Of a stretch of DNA of 64,000 nt, positions 10,357 through 22,170 are shown in pieces. The translations under genes were made by a program, and so were the position numbers. Source of the DNA: Turritopsis dohrnii (lineage: Eukaryota > Cnidaria > Hydrozoa > Anthoathecata > Oceaniidae); contig BQMF02000056.1 in NCBI GenBank assembly GCA_027922465.2, positions 1,178,001 to 1,242,000 on the forward strand, given 5' to 3'. The notes under the pieces were generated by a model, which worked only from the letters and a program-made list of their open reading frames with translations, did no database searches and had not been told where the DNA came from. Numbering within the stretch: the first letter of the stretch is position 1; every line of letters begins with the position of its first letter.

Positions 10357-10723
10357 AGCCGGATCTCCACTAGACGATTTTTAAGACGATCGTATCAAAT
10401 TTTCGCGACGACACATGCGCAGAAGAGTAAAACTGATCGTCGCGGCGAAGACATTCTCTCGACGAAAAGTAGAAATGACTTTAACTTTTCGTCATGCGAA
10501 CGACAATCGTCAAATTCTAAACCAATGGCATTGTAGTAATTTCCAACTTTCCAACATAACCAGTTTCAAGATGGCTGACAATGTGGAAGACACACTACTG
10601 TTGATATTAACACTGTTAATATTAATATTCTTTTTCATTTTAAGAGTGATCTCCACTTGACGATTTTTTCGTCGCGAAAAAAATCGCTTCTAGCGAACTT
10701 TTTCGTCTAGTGGAGATCCGGCT
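10357..10723. mobile_element. PIF/Harbinger-type MITE with TAA target duplication
   Basis: The 367-bp element starts AGCCGGATCTCCACTAGACG and ends with its inverse (TCGTCTAGTGGAGATCCGGC then T). TAA directly flanks both sides (10354-10356 and 10724-10726), matching the 3-bp TWA duplication of PIF/Harbinger elements. Near the right end a short frame MADNVEDTLLLILTLLI could be the start of a lost transposase, so it may be an internal-deletion derivative. The superfamily call is an inference from the TSD. Confidence 0.8.
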
Positions 10724-11134
10724 TAAGTGTCCATCAAATAAGCCTTCGAACCCATACAGAAAATGGGGTTTCATGAACGATTGTTTTTAGTTAATTGTCA
10801 AGGGCAATGTTTGATGACGATTATCTGCATTTATCTAATTTTGCCATTTTTTGTTGTAATTTTGTAACCAGTAAATAAGACAATACAAAAAAATCATTTT
10901 GATTGTTAGAGGACAGTGCTTCGTTGACACAGAGCTTTGTGATGAGTTCCGTCATTCAAATGATGTGCCATCTTACTACAAAACATCCACACAATGGATA
11001 ATAATCAAAAGGTGACACAATGTATTCCTTATACAAGTGATCTGCCTGTTATGTGTAAGGTAGCCTCTTATCCTCATCAAAGTCTTTATGTTGGAAGAGG
11101 CTTTCTTGCCCAATTCGCAATACGAGGATAAAAA

Positions 11135-12075
11135 GTTCACTTACGATCTATTGTGACTCTCAGAAGGGTGACCTCATCGGTGCCAACAATTTTAACTGAA
11201 CCCAAATCTAGACTTACGTTATTGTCTGAAGTCCCAGAGAAAATTGCCTGAAACTTGTTCGGACTTGCAACCATGACGTTGCTTGAGACACAGACTAGCA
11301 CCGAAACGAGGCTGTTATTAATTCGACGACTAATATCAGTGATATCTGCACCGAAAACATATAGAGTATTATCATCGGCAAAGTTGAAAATGTTCTCCTG
11401 GACTGAAAGCAATAAATCGTTAATAAAGATGTTAAAAAGCATAGGCTCAACCACAGATCCTTGTGAAAGCCCTAGCTAATTCTCATATAAATGACTTAAT
11501 GATGAACCAATACACACCAGATGTTTTGGATTACTCAAGTAACTGAAAGAGATTGAGTGTTTCAGTCCCAAATCCATAATTACAAGTTTTACAATTACGG
11601 GGAAGACAGTTAAAGGCCTAAAAAAGATTCATTGTTACCGCTCCTATCATCCCAGAATTATTAAAAAAAGACTGTCATTTACGAATCATCTTAATGATTA
11701 AATGTTGGATGTTAAAAGACTTGAGAAAACCACAAAGAAATTTAGTTCATCATGTACTGACGAAAGGTCAAATTTGTTTCGCAATAAGTCTTTCAAATAC
11801 TTTTGAGAGTACAGGTAGGAAACTACTGGGTCTAAAATTTGCCGTATTGGTGGTGCAACCTTTTCTAATGGACTGGGATGATTTCGGCTAGTTTTCGTTC
11901 ATCTTGAAAAATTGACCTGTTAATAACCCAGCTATGAAAAATTGAGGTTAAAACAACAAACTCAAAAGCACACACTCGAATAGCTTTAGCAGGGATAGAA
12001 CCACTGGTTGAATTACCAGGACCAAGGCCAATAATTTCCATAATCATCATATCACTTGTCGCTGCTTTCATCTCA
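11135..12075 (-). mobile_element. fragment of a non-LTR retrotransposon, reverse transcriptase
   Basis: Reading the minus strand from 12071 down, the translation follows the order of a LINE reverse transcriptase. It has GSIPAKAIR with IFQDERKLAEIIPVH, then after frameshifts NFRPSSFLPVLSK (motif 2a), then GSVVEPMLFNIFINDLLL and FADDNTLYV (catalytic FADD box) and LGSVKIVG. The copy stops shortly after the catalytic domain and is broken by several stops and frameshifts, so it is dead. Jockey/CR1-like from memory. Its 5' side abuts the oppositely oriented LINE that follows. Confidence 0.75.
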
Positions 12076-12220
12076 AGTCAATTCAAAATGTATAATTTGA
12101 GTATCTGTTGAGAATTCTTACTCAAGCAAACGTCTGGAGGGAACATCATATTTCACAAATATTAAGAGGTCCCCACTATTACACGAAAATCCAGCTAACT
12201 CAATATGCATTGACTTAATT

Positions 12221-12979
12221 TTGGCTAATGCACCACGGAGTTCTCAAAATTCTTGCACAATAGAGACGGGACTGTCTAATTTCCATCTAATGACTGTCAC
12301 AGTCATGAACGCATCGTTTGAAAAGCTGCAACCAAAAGTAATGAGATATCGGGACTATAAAGGTTACTACTCGAACGAAAACTATATAAATGTAGTCCAT
12401 GAGGAGATTTCAAAAACAACACCTCGGTACGATGAAATTGGACTTAAGGATTTTCTTGAACAGTGCAGAGTTACGTTGGACAAACATGCTCCAAAGAAAC
12501 AGAAATGTGTGAGAGGCAATCAATCGCCTTTAATGAATAAGGAAATCAGTAAAGCCATAATGAAAAATAAATCTCTAAATGAAAACACTGAGAAAAATAA
12601 AGAAAATTACAAAAGACAAAGGAACTATTGTGTTTCGTTAGTAAGAAAAACAAAGAAAAACTACTACGGTAATTTGAATATTAAAGAGTTCACAGATGAT
12701 AAAAAATTCTGGAAGACTGTCAAACCCTATCTTTCTGATAAAAACGTTCAGTCAGGAAAAATTACTTTAACAGAGAAAGATGAAATTGTTGAATCCGATG
12801 AAAAAGCTTCGGAGATAATAAACGAATACCTCGCTAACGCTGTTTCAAACCTTAATATTCCTCGGTATAAAAAATGTGATCCCGATGCTGAGAAAATCAA
12901 TGATAAAACAATTAGGGCAATTTTCAAATACAGAAATCACCCTAGCATCATGACGATTCAAAACAACTCTTTCATTTAG
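12221..12979 (+). pseudogene. LINE ORF2 fragment: endonuclease end and linker
   Basis: An open stretch of 252 codons. Early words SNFHLMTVTVMNASFEKLQP, then HAPKKQKCVRGNQSP, NYCVSLVRKTKKNYY and KFWKTVKPYLSDK match the segment between endonuclease and reverse transcriptase of jockey-like LINEs. The first ATG is internal to the original ORF, not a true start. The frame breaks at 12979 and RT homology continues in other frames. Confidence 0.75.
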
Positions 12980-13184
12980 TCATATAACTAAGGAAGAAAT
13001 GATAAAAGAAATAATGAATTTAAATCCTTCCAAAGCTTCACAGGAAAGTAACCATCCCAGAAAAATTTTAAAGCAAAGCTCTGAATTTTTCACAGACTTT
13101 CTAGTAAAATGTGTTAATGAGTCGATTGATAAATCTATATTTCCATCTGACTTAAAAATTGCAGATCAAAATTGAAAAGTAAAA

Positions 13185-14187
13185 TTATAGACCATTAAGC
13201 ATTCTAACAAATATATCAAAGTTGGTTGAAAACTTACCAGCTTTTTTGAAGATAAATTTTCGAACTTCCAATGTGGCTTCAGAAGAGGATGTAGTTCTCA
13301 GCATTGCCTTGTGTCCATGCTTGAAAAATGGAAGTAAGCCGTTGATAAAAGAAAAAAACTCGGCGCGTTCCTTACTCATTTATCGAAAGCGTTTGATTGT
13401 CTCTCACACGAGCTCTTAATTGCGAAACTTAACGCACATGGATTTAGTCTACCAGCGATTCGTCTGATTCACGACTATTTGACAAACAGAAAACAACGCA
13501 CTAGAGTTAACCAAACTTTCAGCTCATGACTGGAAATTTCATGACTGGGGTTCCGCAAGAATCTATCCCAGGACCGATGTTATTTAATATTTTTATCGTG
13601 ATATGTTTATGGTGGTTACTGGCGTTGATTTTGCAAGTTATGCAGACGACTCAACACCAGTCGTGGTTGCGAAAAACAATGATGAGGTAATATCTTCGTT
13701 AGAAAAATCAGTGAAAGAACTCTTCCAATGGTTTACTGACAATGAAATGAAAGCTAATCCCAGTAAATGTTACAAATGTCACAAATGTAACAAGGGAACA
13801 TCCACTATTAGGATAGGTGACGTGAATGTTGAAAACAGTCAGACTGAAAAGATACTCGGAGTAACATTCGATTCTAACCTGACATTCAACACTCACCTAG
13901 AGATCATGTGCAATCGCGCTTCACAAAAACTGAACGCAATAGCAAGATTAATACCTGAAATGGGTGTTGATAAAAAGAAAACACCTGAAAATGCTTTCTT
14001 CGGGTCCTTGTTTAATAACTGTCCTTTAGTATGGAAGATATTACCTCATATTACCTCATATTACCTCATCAGAAGTTTTAATAACAGAATTAATCGTCTG
14101 CATGAACGTTATCTTCGAATGATATATAATGATAAACATTCATCCCTCGAAGAATTGCGAGAAAAAGACGGCTTTGTCTCATGTTAA
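13185..14187 (+). pseudogene. LINE ORF2 fragment: reverse transcriptase
   Basis: Between 13185 and 13600 the RT homology switches frame several times (NFQCGFRRG, SKAFDCLSHELLIAKLN, RLIHDYLTNRKQRT). From 13603 a 194-codon frame holds VDFASYADDSTPVV with the catalytic YADD box, then LFQWFTDNEMKANPSKC and NRINRLHERYLRMIYND. A three-copy ATTACCTCAT repeat at about 14040-14069 has been added inside it. Not functional. Confidence 0.75.
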
Positions 14188-14761
14188 GAACTTGCAGCTG
14201 TTTATACAGTCAAAAATAACTTATCACCAGCACTTTTAAACGAAATCTTTGTAAAAAAACTTGAGTGTACTTACAGCTTTAGAACAAACGTTGATTTTTT
14301 GATCCCTAAAGTAGGGACCACAAATTTTGGAACGGAGAGTTTGAGATATATTGGCGCAAAACTATGGAATACTTTGCCGTCTAAAATAAAAGAAGTTGAA
14401 ACTCTTTCGTCCTTTAAAATCAGTATCAAAAAGTGGAAATCTAATAATTGTCCTTGCCATCTATGCAAAAACTATGTACAAAATCACGGTTACATTTGAA
14501 CTCCGCCCCTTTCCCCCTTTGAAACTGAACTACACATAACAGTAACTGACCGTTCATTTGCTTCTGAACTGTCCAGGAAGTTACATGACGTGAAAAATGC
14601 ACAAAAATGAACGAACGGTCAGGCACACTTTTTTATACATTTCGTTTATTTTTTACTTTGATTATTTTCCTATTTTAACCCGAGTTGATTTAAATTAGCA
14701 TGTTTCTCTTAGCATAGCTAATATATATATATTGAATTATGTCAACTGAAAATAAAGAATT

Positions 14762-14787
14762 AATTATAATAATAATAATAATAATAC
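14762..14787 (+). repeat. ATA/TAA microsatellite tail of the LINE
   Basis: A pure run of AAT units directly after an AATAAAG word at the 3' end of the LINE; it marks the element's 3' boundary. Confidence 0.7.
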
Positions 14788-14949
14788 GGCCTGTTATGAG
14801 CTTTTGAATGGAATTTTGATGAAGACCGAGTTTTGTTTCGCTTATTGATAAGACATCAACTAGTTTCCAAGTAATAAATTCATATTATCCAGTTTATTTC
14901 TGATAGAATTTATGTTGACATAAGATACCGCATTAATGCACTTAAGTGG

Positions 14950-15010
14950 TGCTCCTCTCTAATAAGCGCGCCTCTCCAATAAGCGCCCTTGTCCAATAAG
15001 CGCCCGGACG
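14950..15010. repeat. tandem AATAAGCGC words, possible transposon end
   Basis: Three copies of a roughly 18-bp unit containing CAATAAGCGC(C/G)C follow each other. Such stacked words often form the terminal repeat of pogo-like DNA transposons, but no inverted partner was found nearby. The rest of 14790-16360 shows no gene or clear structure. Confidence 0.35.
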
Positions 15011-16361
15011 CTTGTCAGAGCGACTTAAGATTAGGCGGAATTTAGAACTTTGAACAAAAAGCAAAAATTCTGTAATAGAAACGGAAGCTTATGTTTTTGT
15101 GATGTCTAAATGTAAGTACAAAATATTCGAAAAAATAAGTTTAGAAAAACTCGTTAATTTCTTAACCATCATTTAAACCATTGAACAATAAGATCAATTT
15201 CAATTTGGCAAGATCAGATATTGTCATTAAAATACTAACAGAAAGACGCGTTCGGCTGCCGTCAATCGCTCAAATATCTTACAGTGCATACCAAAAATCT
15301 TAATTCTCTCGCTTACCTTTAATTTTTGCAAATTGTGATGCAGATGTTAATATGATTGATCAAGCCCAAAAGTGCATAGCTTTAGGGCAAAATTGTCAAA
15401 CTGTACGGTAGCGGGTAGATTTGGAGTCAAGTAGACATTTTTCCCCGTGAATGCTCCGAATGCTTTAGGTTTGTTATGAACTTCCAACTGGGAATATACC
15501 TCCTATCCATTACGATAACATTGTAAGTTGAACATCTATAGATGAGAATATTGCTTGTTAATACTTTTGAGAATTTAAATTCAGATCAAAGCTTCTGAAC
15601 GTTGTGCATCTTTGCCCACAAGCTGTGGGTATCTCTGAAGAATAAAAGAAAAACTGCTATTTCTTCTCCATTCCCTTACTACTATCATTATGCCATGTTT
15701 CTTCAAGTTGTTGTTGTATTTTGATCCATTTAACTGTTTTTATTTCCGAGCACAACACAAAACAAGATACAAAAGTCTAATGATGATGATAAAATCTAAG
15801 GTATAAGGTATTGTTGGCTTTATCCATTTTTAATTCTTATTGCAAGCTTATTGTTGATGGGAAATAATTTGCATGTTTCGAATATATAAAAAAACAAAAA
15901 TGGCGGTAAGCAGAAAGGAAGTGTTCTTGTGCACAGTACAAGCTAAATACCGAGAATAATTATTTAAGAAATGAAGACACTGCTGACAATATGACAATGC
16001 TTTTCTGTAACAACATTAAGGAAAACATCCTTCGTTATAATTTTATCTCAAGGAGAAGTAATTTTTTGCTTAAGTTGTTATTGTAAAGTGGAGAAAATTA
16101 GCCTTGTCCTAGCCCTACTGATCGAACAAACTGAAGTAACGTGGGTTCAAGATAATACATTGGAATATACGCGGTTTTTTAAACAAATTTGAAGGAATAC
16201 ATGACATGCTAGACCAAAATGAGATGGATATACTACATTTGTCTGAAAAGAATTAATCGCCAGATGGAAATGAAATGTGGTTTAACTTAGATGATTACTT
16301 TTTTATTAGTAAGGCACCTCGAACTGCTTTGCCGATAAAAGGGTGGTGGTATATGTTGCTA

Positions 16362-16533
16362 CAGCGGCGGATCTAGAGGGTAGTCGCAACTATTGTGAAT
16401 GTGAAGAACCACACTTGCATATATTGTGAATTCAATTAATATTACCAGTGGGATTATTTGACGTTTTTCTTTTATGCTTAAATTGACTATGCTCTTCTAC
16501 ACAAATTTCGACTTCTCTCTAGATCTGCCACTG
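16362..16533. mobile_element. MITE with CAG...CTG ends and 5-bp target duplication
   Basis: The 172-bp element starts CAGCGGCGGATCTAGAG and ends CTCTAGATCTGCCACTG, inverted with two mismatches. TGCTA directly repeats on both sides (16357-16361 and 16534-16538). The CAGNGGCGGAT end resembles hAT termini, though hAT usually makes 8-bp duplications; the superfamily is unsettled. Confidence 0.75.
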
Positions 16534-17583
16534 TGCTATATTCGAAATTCAGTTGTTTGGAACAGAAGGCTAATTTAGGGCACACAGACATTGAAAGTAT
16601 TGCTATCGAAATATCACAACAGAAAAGAAAATCTTTTCTCATAATTGCTTTTTTTTATGAAAAAGAAGTTACAAAACATCACATTACACAAACGAGACGT
16701 AAGACTGAACACATTCGAAGCATTAGAAGGTTAGATCAACAGGTAATCAGCCTTAAAACAGAAAGCTAAGACAAAATAAAAAAAATGTACACAGACTCTA
16801 AAATGGTGTATCAATAGAAAAAGACTGACTGAAGCGCTCAGTCCCTTTGATAAACTTAGTAATCGAACTAAGAATTTGACGATTTGTTGCTTCCTCAATT
16901 GACCTTTTCGGAAAATACGTCAGAGCAGATCTTGCCTTTCAACCCAAACAATAGTGGCATTTGTGTTGTTTTTGAATAGAAATGATACCCGAGAGGAAAC
17001 CTTACACGAACTTTTTTTATGATTCTTAATTACTTAAGTGATTAAAAACCTTAGAAACGAGTCAAGGTCTGCCGTGACGTAGTTTACGAAAAGGTATATC
17101 ATTAGATTTCCATACAAAAGCAGTTGCACAAGAGTGCTTCTACAAAGAGGCATGAAAGGAACGTTCACATCATGGAGGTCATTAAATAGTAAGTTTGAAC
17201 AATTTGGGCAGTGAGGCAGGCAGTGCACGCACAGAAAGGGTCAAGTGTACCCATGAATTGTGCCTGAATTTATGTGCTTTTAGGTGACTAAAGCCTACTC
17301 TTAGTTGCGTAATCAACGTCACTCAAGGTATGTCATCTAGCCTATAAATCGATTTGGGCAATGGTTTACGAACTTTCAAAATCTCCCTTTTGAACATTTA
17401 CAAATTTGGAGGACCTGTTTCCCCAGCCTTGTTCCATTCACTTATACGACAAGAAAAAAAAAGAGTTTCTGAAAAATTCAACTCGACCAAACATTAGGGG
17501 TATTGCACTGGTAGCCGTGAGAGGGTACCTTTGAGCAAAAGTACTTGGTACTATGTCTTGCAAGTATTGAGGTGCTGTGCAAT

Positions 17584-17805
17584 TTACAATTTTGTAAAAC
17601 ATGTACATTCGTCTACAGTACTTTTGAGTGCAAGTTCATCGTACAGTTTCTCACTTGAAGTTCCAGAGAAACATCCGGAAATGGCTTGAGCAGCTTGATA
17701 TTGAATGGATTCAAGATACTGGGTAAGCGAGTCATTTCCAGGATTGTCGTAAATCACGCCACCGTAATAAAGATGTGGCCTAATGAAAGATTTATTTATT
17801 GTCAA
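17584..17805 (-). pseudogene. LINE ORF2 C-terminal fragment
   Basis: Open frame with INKSFIRPHLYYGGVIYDNP, then YLESIQYQAAQAISG and GTSSEKLYDELAL, the conserved post-catalytic region of LINE reverse transcriptases. It belongs to the minus-strand LINE described above. Confidence 0.75.
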
Positions 17806-18035
17806 GAGTGTCTCTTGTCAGATTACCTCGCAGTCGCTTCAACATTCCTATGTCGCGATTGAATTTAGATATCTTCTCATTCAGATGAGGTCAAAAATTT
17901 AATTCGCTGTCTAAATAAAAGCCAAGATGTTTTTTTGAATATCTTTGCAAGTAACAGGTACACCGTTGAAATAAATATCACAAGTTGTGGGAACACTTAT
18001 CCTTTTCGAAAATAACACCTCAGCTGCTTGTTTAA

Positions 18036-18398
18036 GGGGTGTTCACATGGAGAAAAATTAGCCGAGCAAAGGGAGCTGGCTCGGTTCACCGAGCTGAGTT
18101 TGTCTGGTGTTCACATTAGGAAAAACATCCTGACAAACCGAACTGAAAAAAAACATGCGCAAAAGTTGAAAAACTTCAGACCGCCTTGCCGAGATATCGG
18201 TACATAAAACCGAGATCTCGGCAAACCGGGCTGATGCATTTCTCATGTGAATACTCTAGCATGGTTAACCGGGCTGATATTTCAACTTTTGCGCATGTTT
18301 TTTTTTTCATATTGAATATGGAATTTTATGATAGAAAAGGTGAGATCTTGGCAAACCAAGCCAGCCCGCTTTGGCGATTTTATTCATGTGAACACCTC
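18036..18398. mobile_element. MITE inserted into the minus-strand LINE
   Basis: Ends are inverted: GGGGTGTTCACATGG at the left and its near inverse (CATGTGAACACCTC) at the right. Inside are shared words such as GGCTGG/GAGCTGGCTCGG and GCCGAGATCTCGG. It interrupts the LINE reading frame between NPDS and KQAAEVLFSKR, so it inserted after the LINE. A second copy is at 55748-56132. No clean target duplication could be read. Confidence 0.7.
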
Positions 18399-18402
18399 CG
18401 GA

Positions 18403-19631
18403 GATGAATCTGGATTAAAAGACATTTTCCACTGACGAGCCCACTAACTCACTCAACTAAGGTCAGCATTTAGTTCCCTAGCTGAGACAGCAGCATTTAA
18501 TACCAAAGAAAATAGCAAAGTGTCATCAGCAAAGATATCGACCGTCGATTCCATATTTTCGGAGAGTTCATTTATGTATATTAGGAACAGCAATGGTCCG
18601 AAAATCGAGCCTTGGGGTACATCTGCTATGATTTGCTACCATTAAGATTCTGTGCCATTAAGGAAAGCCCTTTGAAACCTATTAGACAGGAAGTCCGCCG
18701 ACAATTTCAAAAGTTTGCCAGTAATACTATAAGTTTCCAATTTAAAAGCAAGTCGTTCATGCCAAATCCTATCAAAAGCTTTTTGACATATCAAGGAAAG
18801 CCTCTAAATTCCCCAGTTTTGGGCTAAAGTTAAAGCCATGAAAGATATTTTGCGTCTTTGAAGGTAACTGGGATATAAGAAATCATTCTCGCGAAAGCCA
18901 GATTGACTTGAGGAGAAAAGCTTTTGCTGCTCAATGTAACTATAAATATTGTCATATATGCATTTTCCAAAGATTTTACCTAATACAGGCAGAAAAGATA
19001 CTGGTCTATAGTTTATCACCAATGATTTGTTTCCTTTTTTGTGACAAGGAGTAAGATTACCCCTTTTCCAATGGTTAGCATAAATGCCACTATCATGAAA
19101 TGACTGAAATATGTCAATGAGTGGCTTTACTAAAGATTTATCACACATTTTGACCATTCGGGCAGATATCTGATCCCAGCCAAGTGATTTGTTCACGTCA
19201 AAAGACCTGATAATGTTAAGCACCTTATCTTGTTCGAATATAATGATTTCCAAAAAATATGGGGCAGTTAAGTTACTATCAGTTTGAACTGGGTTGCATT
19301 GATTAGCATAAAAATCATTGAAAATATTTGCCTTTTCAAGTGGATCAGTTATGACCCTGTTTTCATGGTGGATAGGGGGAATTTGGGATGTTTTGCGTTT
19401 CTTTAAGAATTGATTTAAGATAGACCAGTATTTCATCGAGTCAATGTTAGGGTCATTCAGGGATTTAGCAAGGTTTGCGTAGTAAATGTCTTTCATCTGT
19501 TTAATTGCAGCCTTACAACGAGATTTGATTTCCCGCAGCTGCTCATAGTCAGAGACTTTGCGTCCATGTTTAACATATCGTTGATATATTTTCGCTTTCT
19601 CAAGAATCATGCCTTTAACATTGGGTGTCAT
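18403..19631 (-). pseudogene. LINE ORF2 fragment: linker and reverse transcriptase
   Basis: The 275-codon frame 19631-18804 holds SRCKAAIKQMKDIYYANLAK, WDQISARMVKMCDKSLVKPL, WKRGNLTPCHKKG and NYRPVSFLPVLGKIF, the ordered fingers/palm motifs of LINE RT. After a frameshift 18630-18403 reads DVPQGSIFGPLLFLIYINEL and VDIFADDTLLF. The catalytic aspartates are present but the frame is broken. Confidence 0.78.
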
Positions 19632-20233
19632 TCAAGCGGCATCTTTGCTTCTAATGGTTACAGTTTTGCTGGGAACGTAATTACTAAAAATATTGCGGAT
19701 GCAACCCGGTAGGAACTCAACCCACTCACGAACACCAAGATTCAGAAATATGTTGTTCCATTCAATGGCATTGACATGTTAAAACCTGTCAGAAGAAGTC
19801 GTGGGTCATCATCACAAATGGAAGAGTTTAAAAACGTTTCCGAAATACAAAAAATGTCAAACTTTTGAATTGACCAAAATGTGGCGATATTAGAAAGCTT
19901 CGTTTAGGTTCCAAATGACAGACAAAGTGTGAATTTGATTTACTATTTTGCTGTCCAGGATTACGTTTGACATCACCAGATAAAAGAATGAGACAGAAAA
20001 CGAACAATAAATATAAAATTTTGGGTATAAGAAAAGAGCCTCAAAGGACCTAACAAAAATCTGACCAAACGCTTGCGCAATTCAGCACTGTGAAGAAGTA
20101 AAAAACATGTGGTAAAATCAAAACTACCGAAAACTACCCTACACTGTTCAATTGCTACCTCATGATGGAGATCATAAAATGACCGTCCAAACAGGAACAG
20201 TCCCATTTCGTGTATAAGAGAAAGAATATATAT

Positions 20234-21310
20234 GCCCACTTTGTAATAATGGTCGCACTTTGTAATACCTGTCATGATTTGCAATAAAATTGCCCCACTT
20301 TATAATACCTGTCCCGTTTTGTAATAAAATCCTCCCTATTTGTAATAAAGAAGCTGTCCCACTTTGTAATAAAGACTGTCCCACTTTGTAATAACAAAAA
20401 GTGGTCCCACTTTGTAGTACCAAATAGTTGTCCCACTTTGTAATAACCACATTTTCTACTTTGTAATACCCTCGGAGAATTTTTTTCAAACAGGATTTTA
20501 TGAAGAAGCAACCCCAAACTGACGTCGCAATTTACTGTAGGAGCAGATGTTGCAATTATTTGCAATAATCATCGGGGGATTTGGAACGTATTATTTTAGT
20601 CGCGATAAAAACGTAGACAAAATTAACCCTTGGCGAACAATATCGTGGTAATATCGAAGTAATATCGTGCGTATTCATATACCGAGTGTCTTATCACAGC
20701 TACTTTTCATCGCTATTTCATCGCAAATTATAATACATCGCAATTATGTGCACAAAGTAGTTTCTCGGTACAGTATTATTAGATCCCGCTTTGTCATGAA
20801 ATACATTATGCCTATTTCAAAAAGATACATCAAGTATGTGCTGTATGAAATGTAAAATTCCTATGTTTTTTGTCCTTTTTTTTTTATTCTTCCAAAAACG
20901 TCATCTGTAATTAACATGTTGTCACGCACAAGCGGACAAAATCAGATGGAAGTATTTGTGCAGATAAAGGAAAGAAGTAATAGTAATAGTAATATTCAAC
21001 ACCAATGAAAATGTCCCGATCACTAACAACTACTTGCTGGGTGGAAGCTTTGTTTTACTACTTTATTAATCAATACTTACAAAGCATAGAACGAGGTTAT
21101 CACATTTTGTTGGTATTACAAAGTTATTATAAAGTGGGACAGCATTTTGATATTACGAAGTGGGACAAGACTTATTACAAAGTGGGATAGCTTTTTTCTT
21201 CGCAAATTGGGACGATTTTATTACAAAACGAGACAGGTATTACGAATCGGGGCAATTTTATTAAAAATCGGGACAGGTATTACAAAGTGGACTATTATTA
21301 CAAAGTGGGC
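20234..21310. mobile_element. non-autonomous element with inverted arrays of CCCACTTTGTAATA
   Basis: The left end (20234-20470) is a run of roughly ten imperfect CCCACTTTGTAATA words, and the right end (21110-21310) is the inverted array of TATTACAAAGTGGG words. The outermost words match: GCCCACTTTGTAATAAT at left and the inverse at right, and the order of variant words (GTCCCG, TTGCCCC) is also mirrored. The middle (20480-21110) has no recognisable gene. Small frames in the arrays are artefacts of the repeats. No clear target duplication was seen. Confidence 0.65.
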
Positions 21311-21499
21311 TTTAACACATGTAAAATCATAAACAAAGAAATAAATAACAAATAGCATACAAGTCGCCTTGTGACCACAAGAAATTATTATAACAATCTA
21401 TGACAATTTATCTATTGTAAAACACACCAAATTGGTGACAAACTTACCAATAAACGAGTTAAACTCATTCTCTGTGTTAAAGTATTCAATGGAATCGTT

Positions 21500-22170
21500 A
21501 CTAAACTTGATACCCCAAGGAACAATTAATGTCAGCAAAAACAAATTTAACATCTTTGTAACCTTCAATTACTCCCTTGACGGTCTTTAACAGTTCATAT
21601 CTTTTTTTCGTCAGATCAAGACTTCCAAAAAAAGGTTGCATGCCTGGTTTCTTTACGCCATTTTCATAAAACTTCGGTCTTGCTAAATATAGCTTTTTTA
21701 TAGCTTCCCAGTTTTTAAACTTTGTAATGATTGACTTAACATTAGCTTTCTTATCATCCTCAAATCGGGCTTTACCTATTCTATGCACTCGGTCAATTTC
21801 TGCTTCTTCAAGCGGTAGTTTTAACTTGCTATAACGATTCTTGAGAACATTCCAAACATCCTCTCCATTTTCTCCAGCTTGAACGCCGTGAATGTGCAAG
21901 CAGCAACGTCGACTGTACTGTTCGTTATCGTCAGATTTTATTTCTAGTTTGGCTATAACTGTTTCCTGTAATTTTACCTTTGATTCTAACAATTCCATTT
22001 TTCATCCAGTTCCTTGAGTTTCTGTTCAAACCTATCGATAAAGTCGCTTTTCGGGCTTGTCAGCAGTTCTTCAAGTTTTGCATTAGGCCTTAGTGGCTTA
22101 TAAGGTTGTCCAAGTGTTGGGTCATCTCTTCCGAGAAAGGCATGCTCTGTGATCTTGTGGTTGGCATGTG
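21500..22170 (-). mobile_element. LINE ORF1 relic (coiled coil plus RRM-like)
   Basis: Reading from about 22170 down, a start-like MPTTRSQSMPF is followed, after a frameshift, by a charged linker and by the 165-codon frame 21998-21501. Confidence 0.6.
21501..21998 (-). pseudogene. LINE ORF1p-like fragment
   Basis: 165 codons. A short heptad-like start (VKLQETVIAKLE) leads into DDNEQYSRRCCLHIHG, then DRVHRIGK, SIITKFKNWEAIKKLY, LTKKRYELLKTVKG and FVFADINCSLGY. This order fits the coiled coil, RRM-like and C-terminal parts of L1-type ORF1 proteins, which bind the element RNA. It ends in a stop; the ORF2 that should follow is absent on this strand. Confidence 0.65.

Larger units (their letters stand above)
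12080..14787 (+). mobile_element. 5'-truncated jockey-like LINE, ORF2 broken
   Basis: The plus-strand translation starts near the end of the endonuclease domain (an ICIDLILANAPRS-like run around 12205-12240), continues through the linker and reverse transcriptase, and ends with the conserved C-terminus KWKSNNCPCHLCKNYV at about 14490. A 3' tail of ATA repeats closes it at about 14762-14787, typical of non-LTR elements. Frameshifts and stops lie at roughly 12980-13600 and at 14188. Only the 3' part of the element is present, as expected for 5'-truncated insertion. Clade assignment (jockey-like) is from memory. Confidence 0.82.
16990..19930 (-). mobile_element. LINE on the minus strand, nearly full ORF2 but decayed
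   Basis: The minus-strand translation begins near 19930 inside an endonuclease domain (FDIFCISETFLNSSI), has a linker, then a long open stretch (19631-18804), the FADDT box at about 18525, and the RT C-terminal part (SFIRPHLYYGGVIYD at about 17795). It closes with a cysteine-rich tail around 17230-17040 (HKFRHNS..., then CVHCLPHCPNCSNLLFNDL), a zinc-knuckle-like end typical of several LINE clades. A MITE (18036-18398) is inserted between the FADD region and the C-terminal part. Frameshifts and stops make it inactive. CR1/jockey-like from memory. Confidence 0.8.

Noticed and set aside
20172..20565. Overlapping 97-105-codon minus frames rich in YYKVG
   Set aside because: They come from the CCCACTTTGTAATA array at the end of a transposable element.
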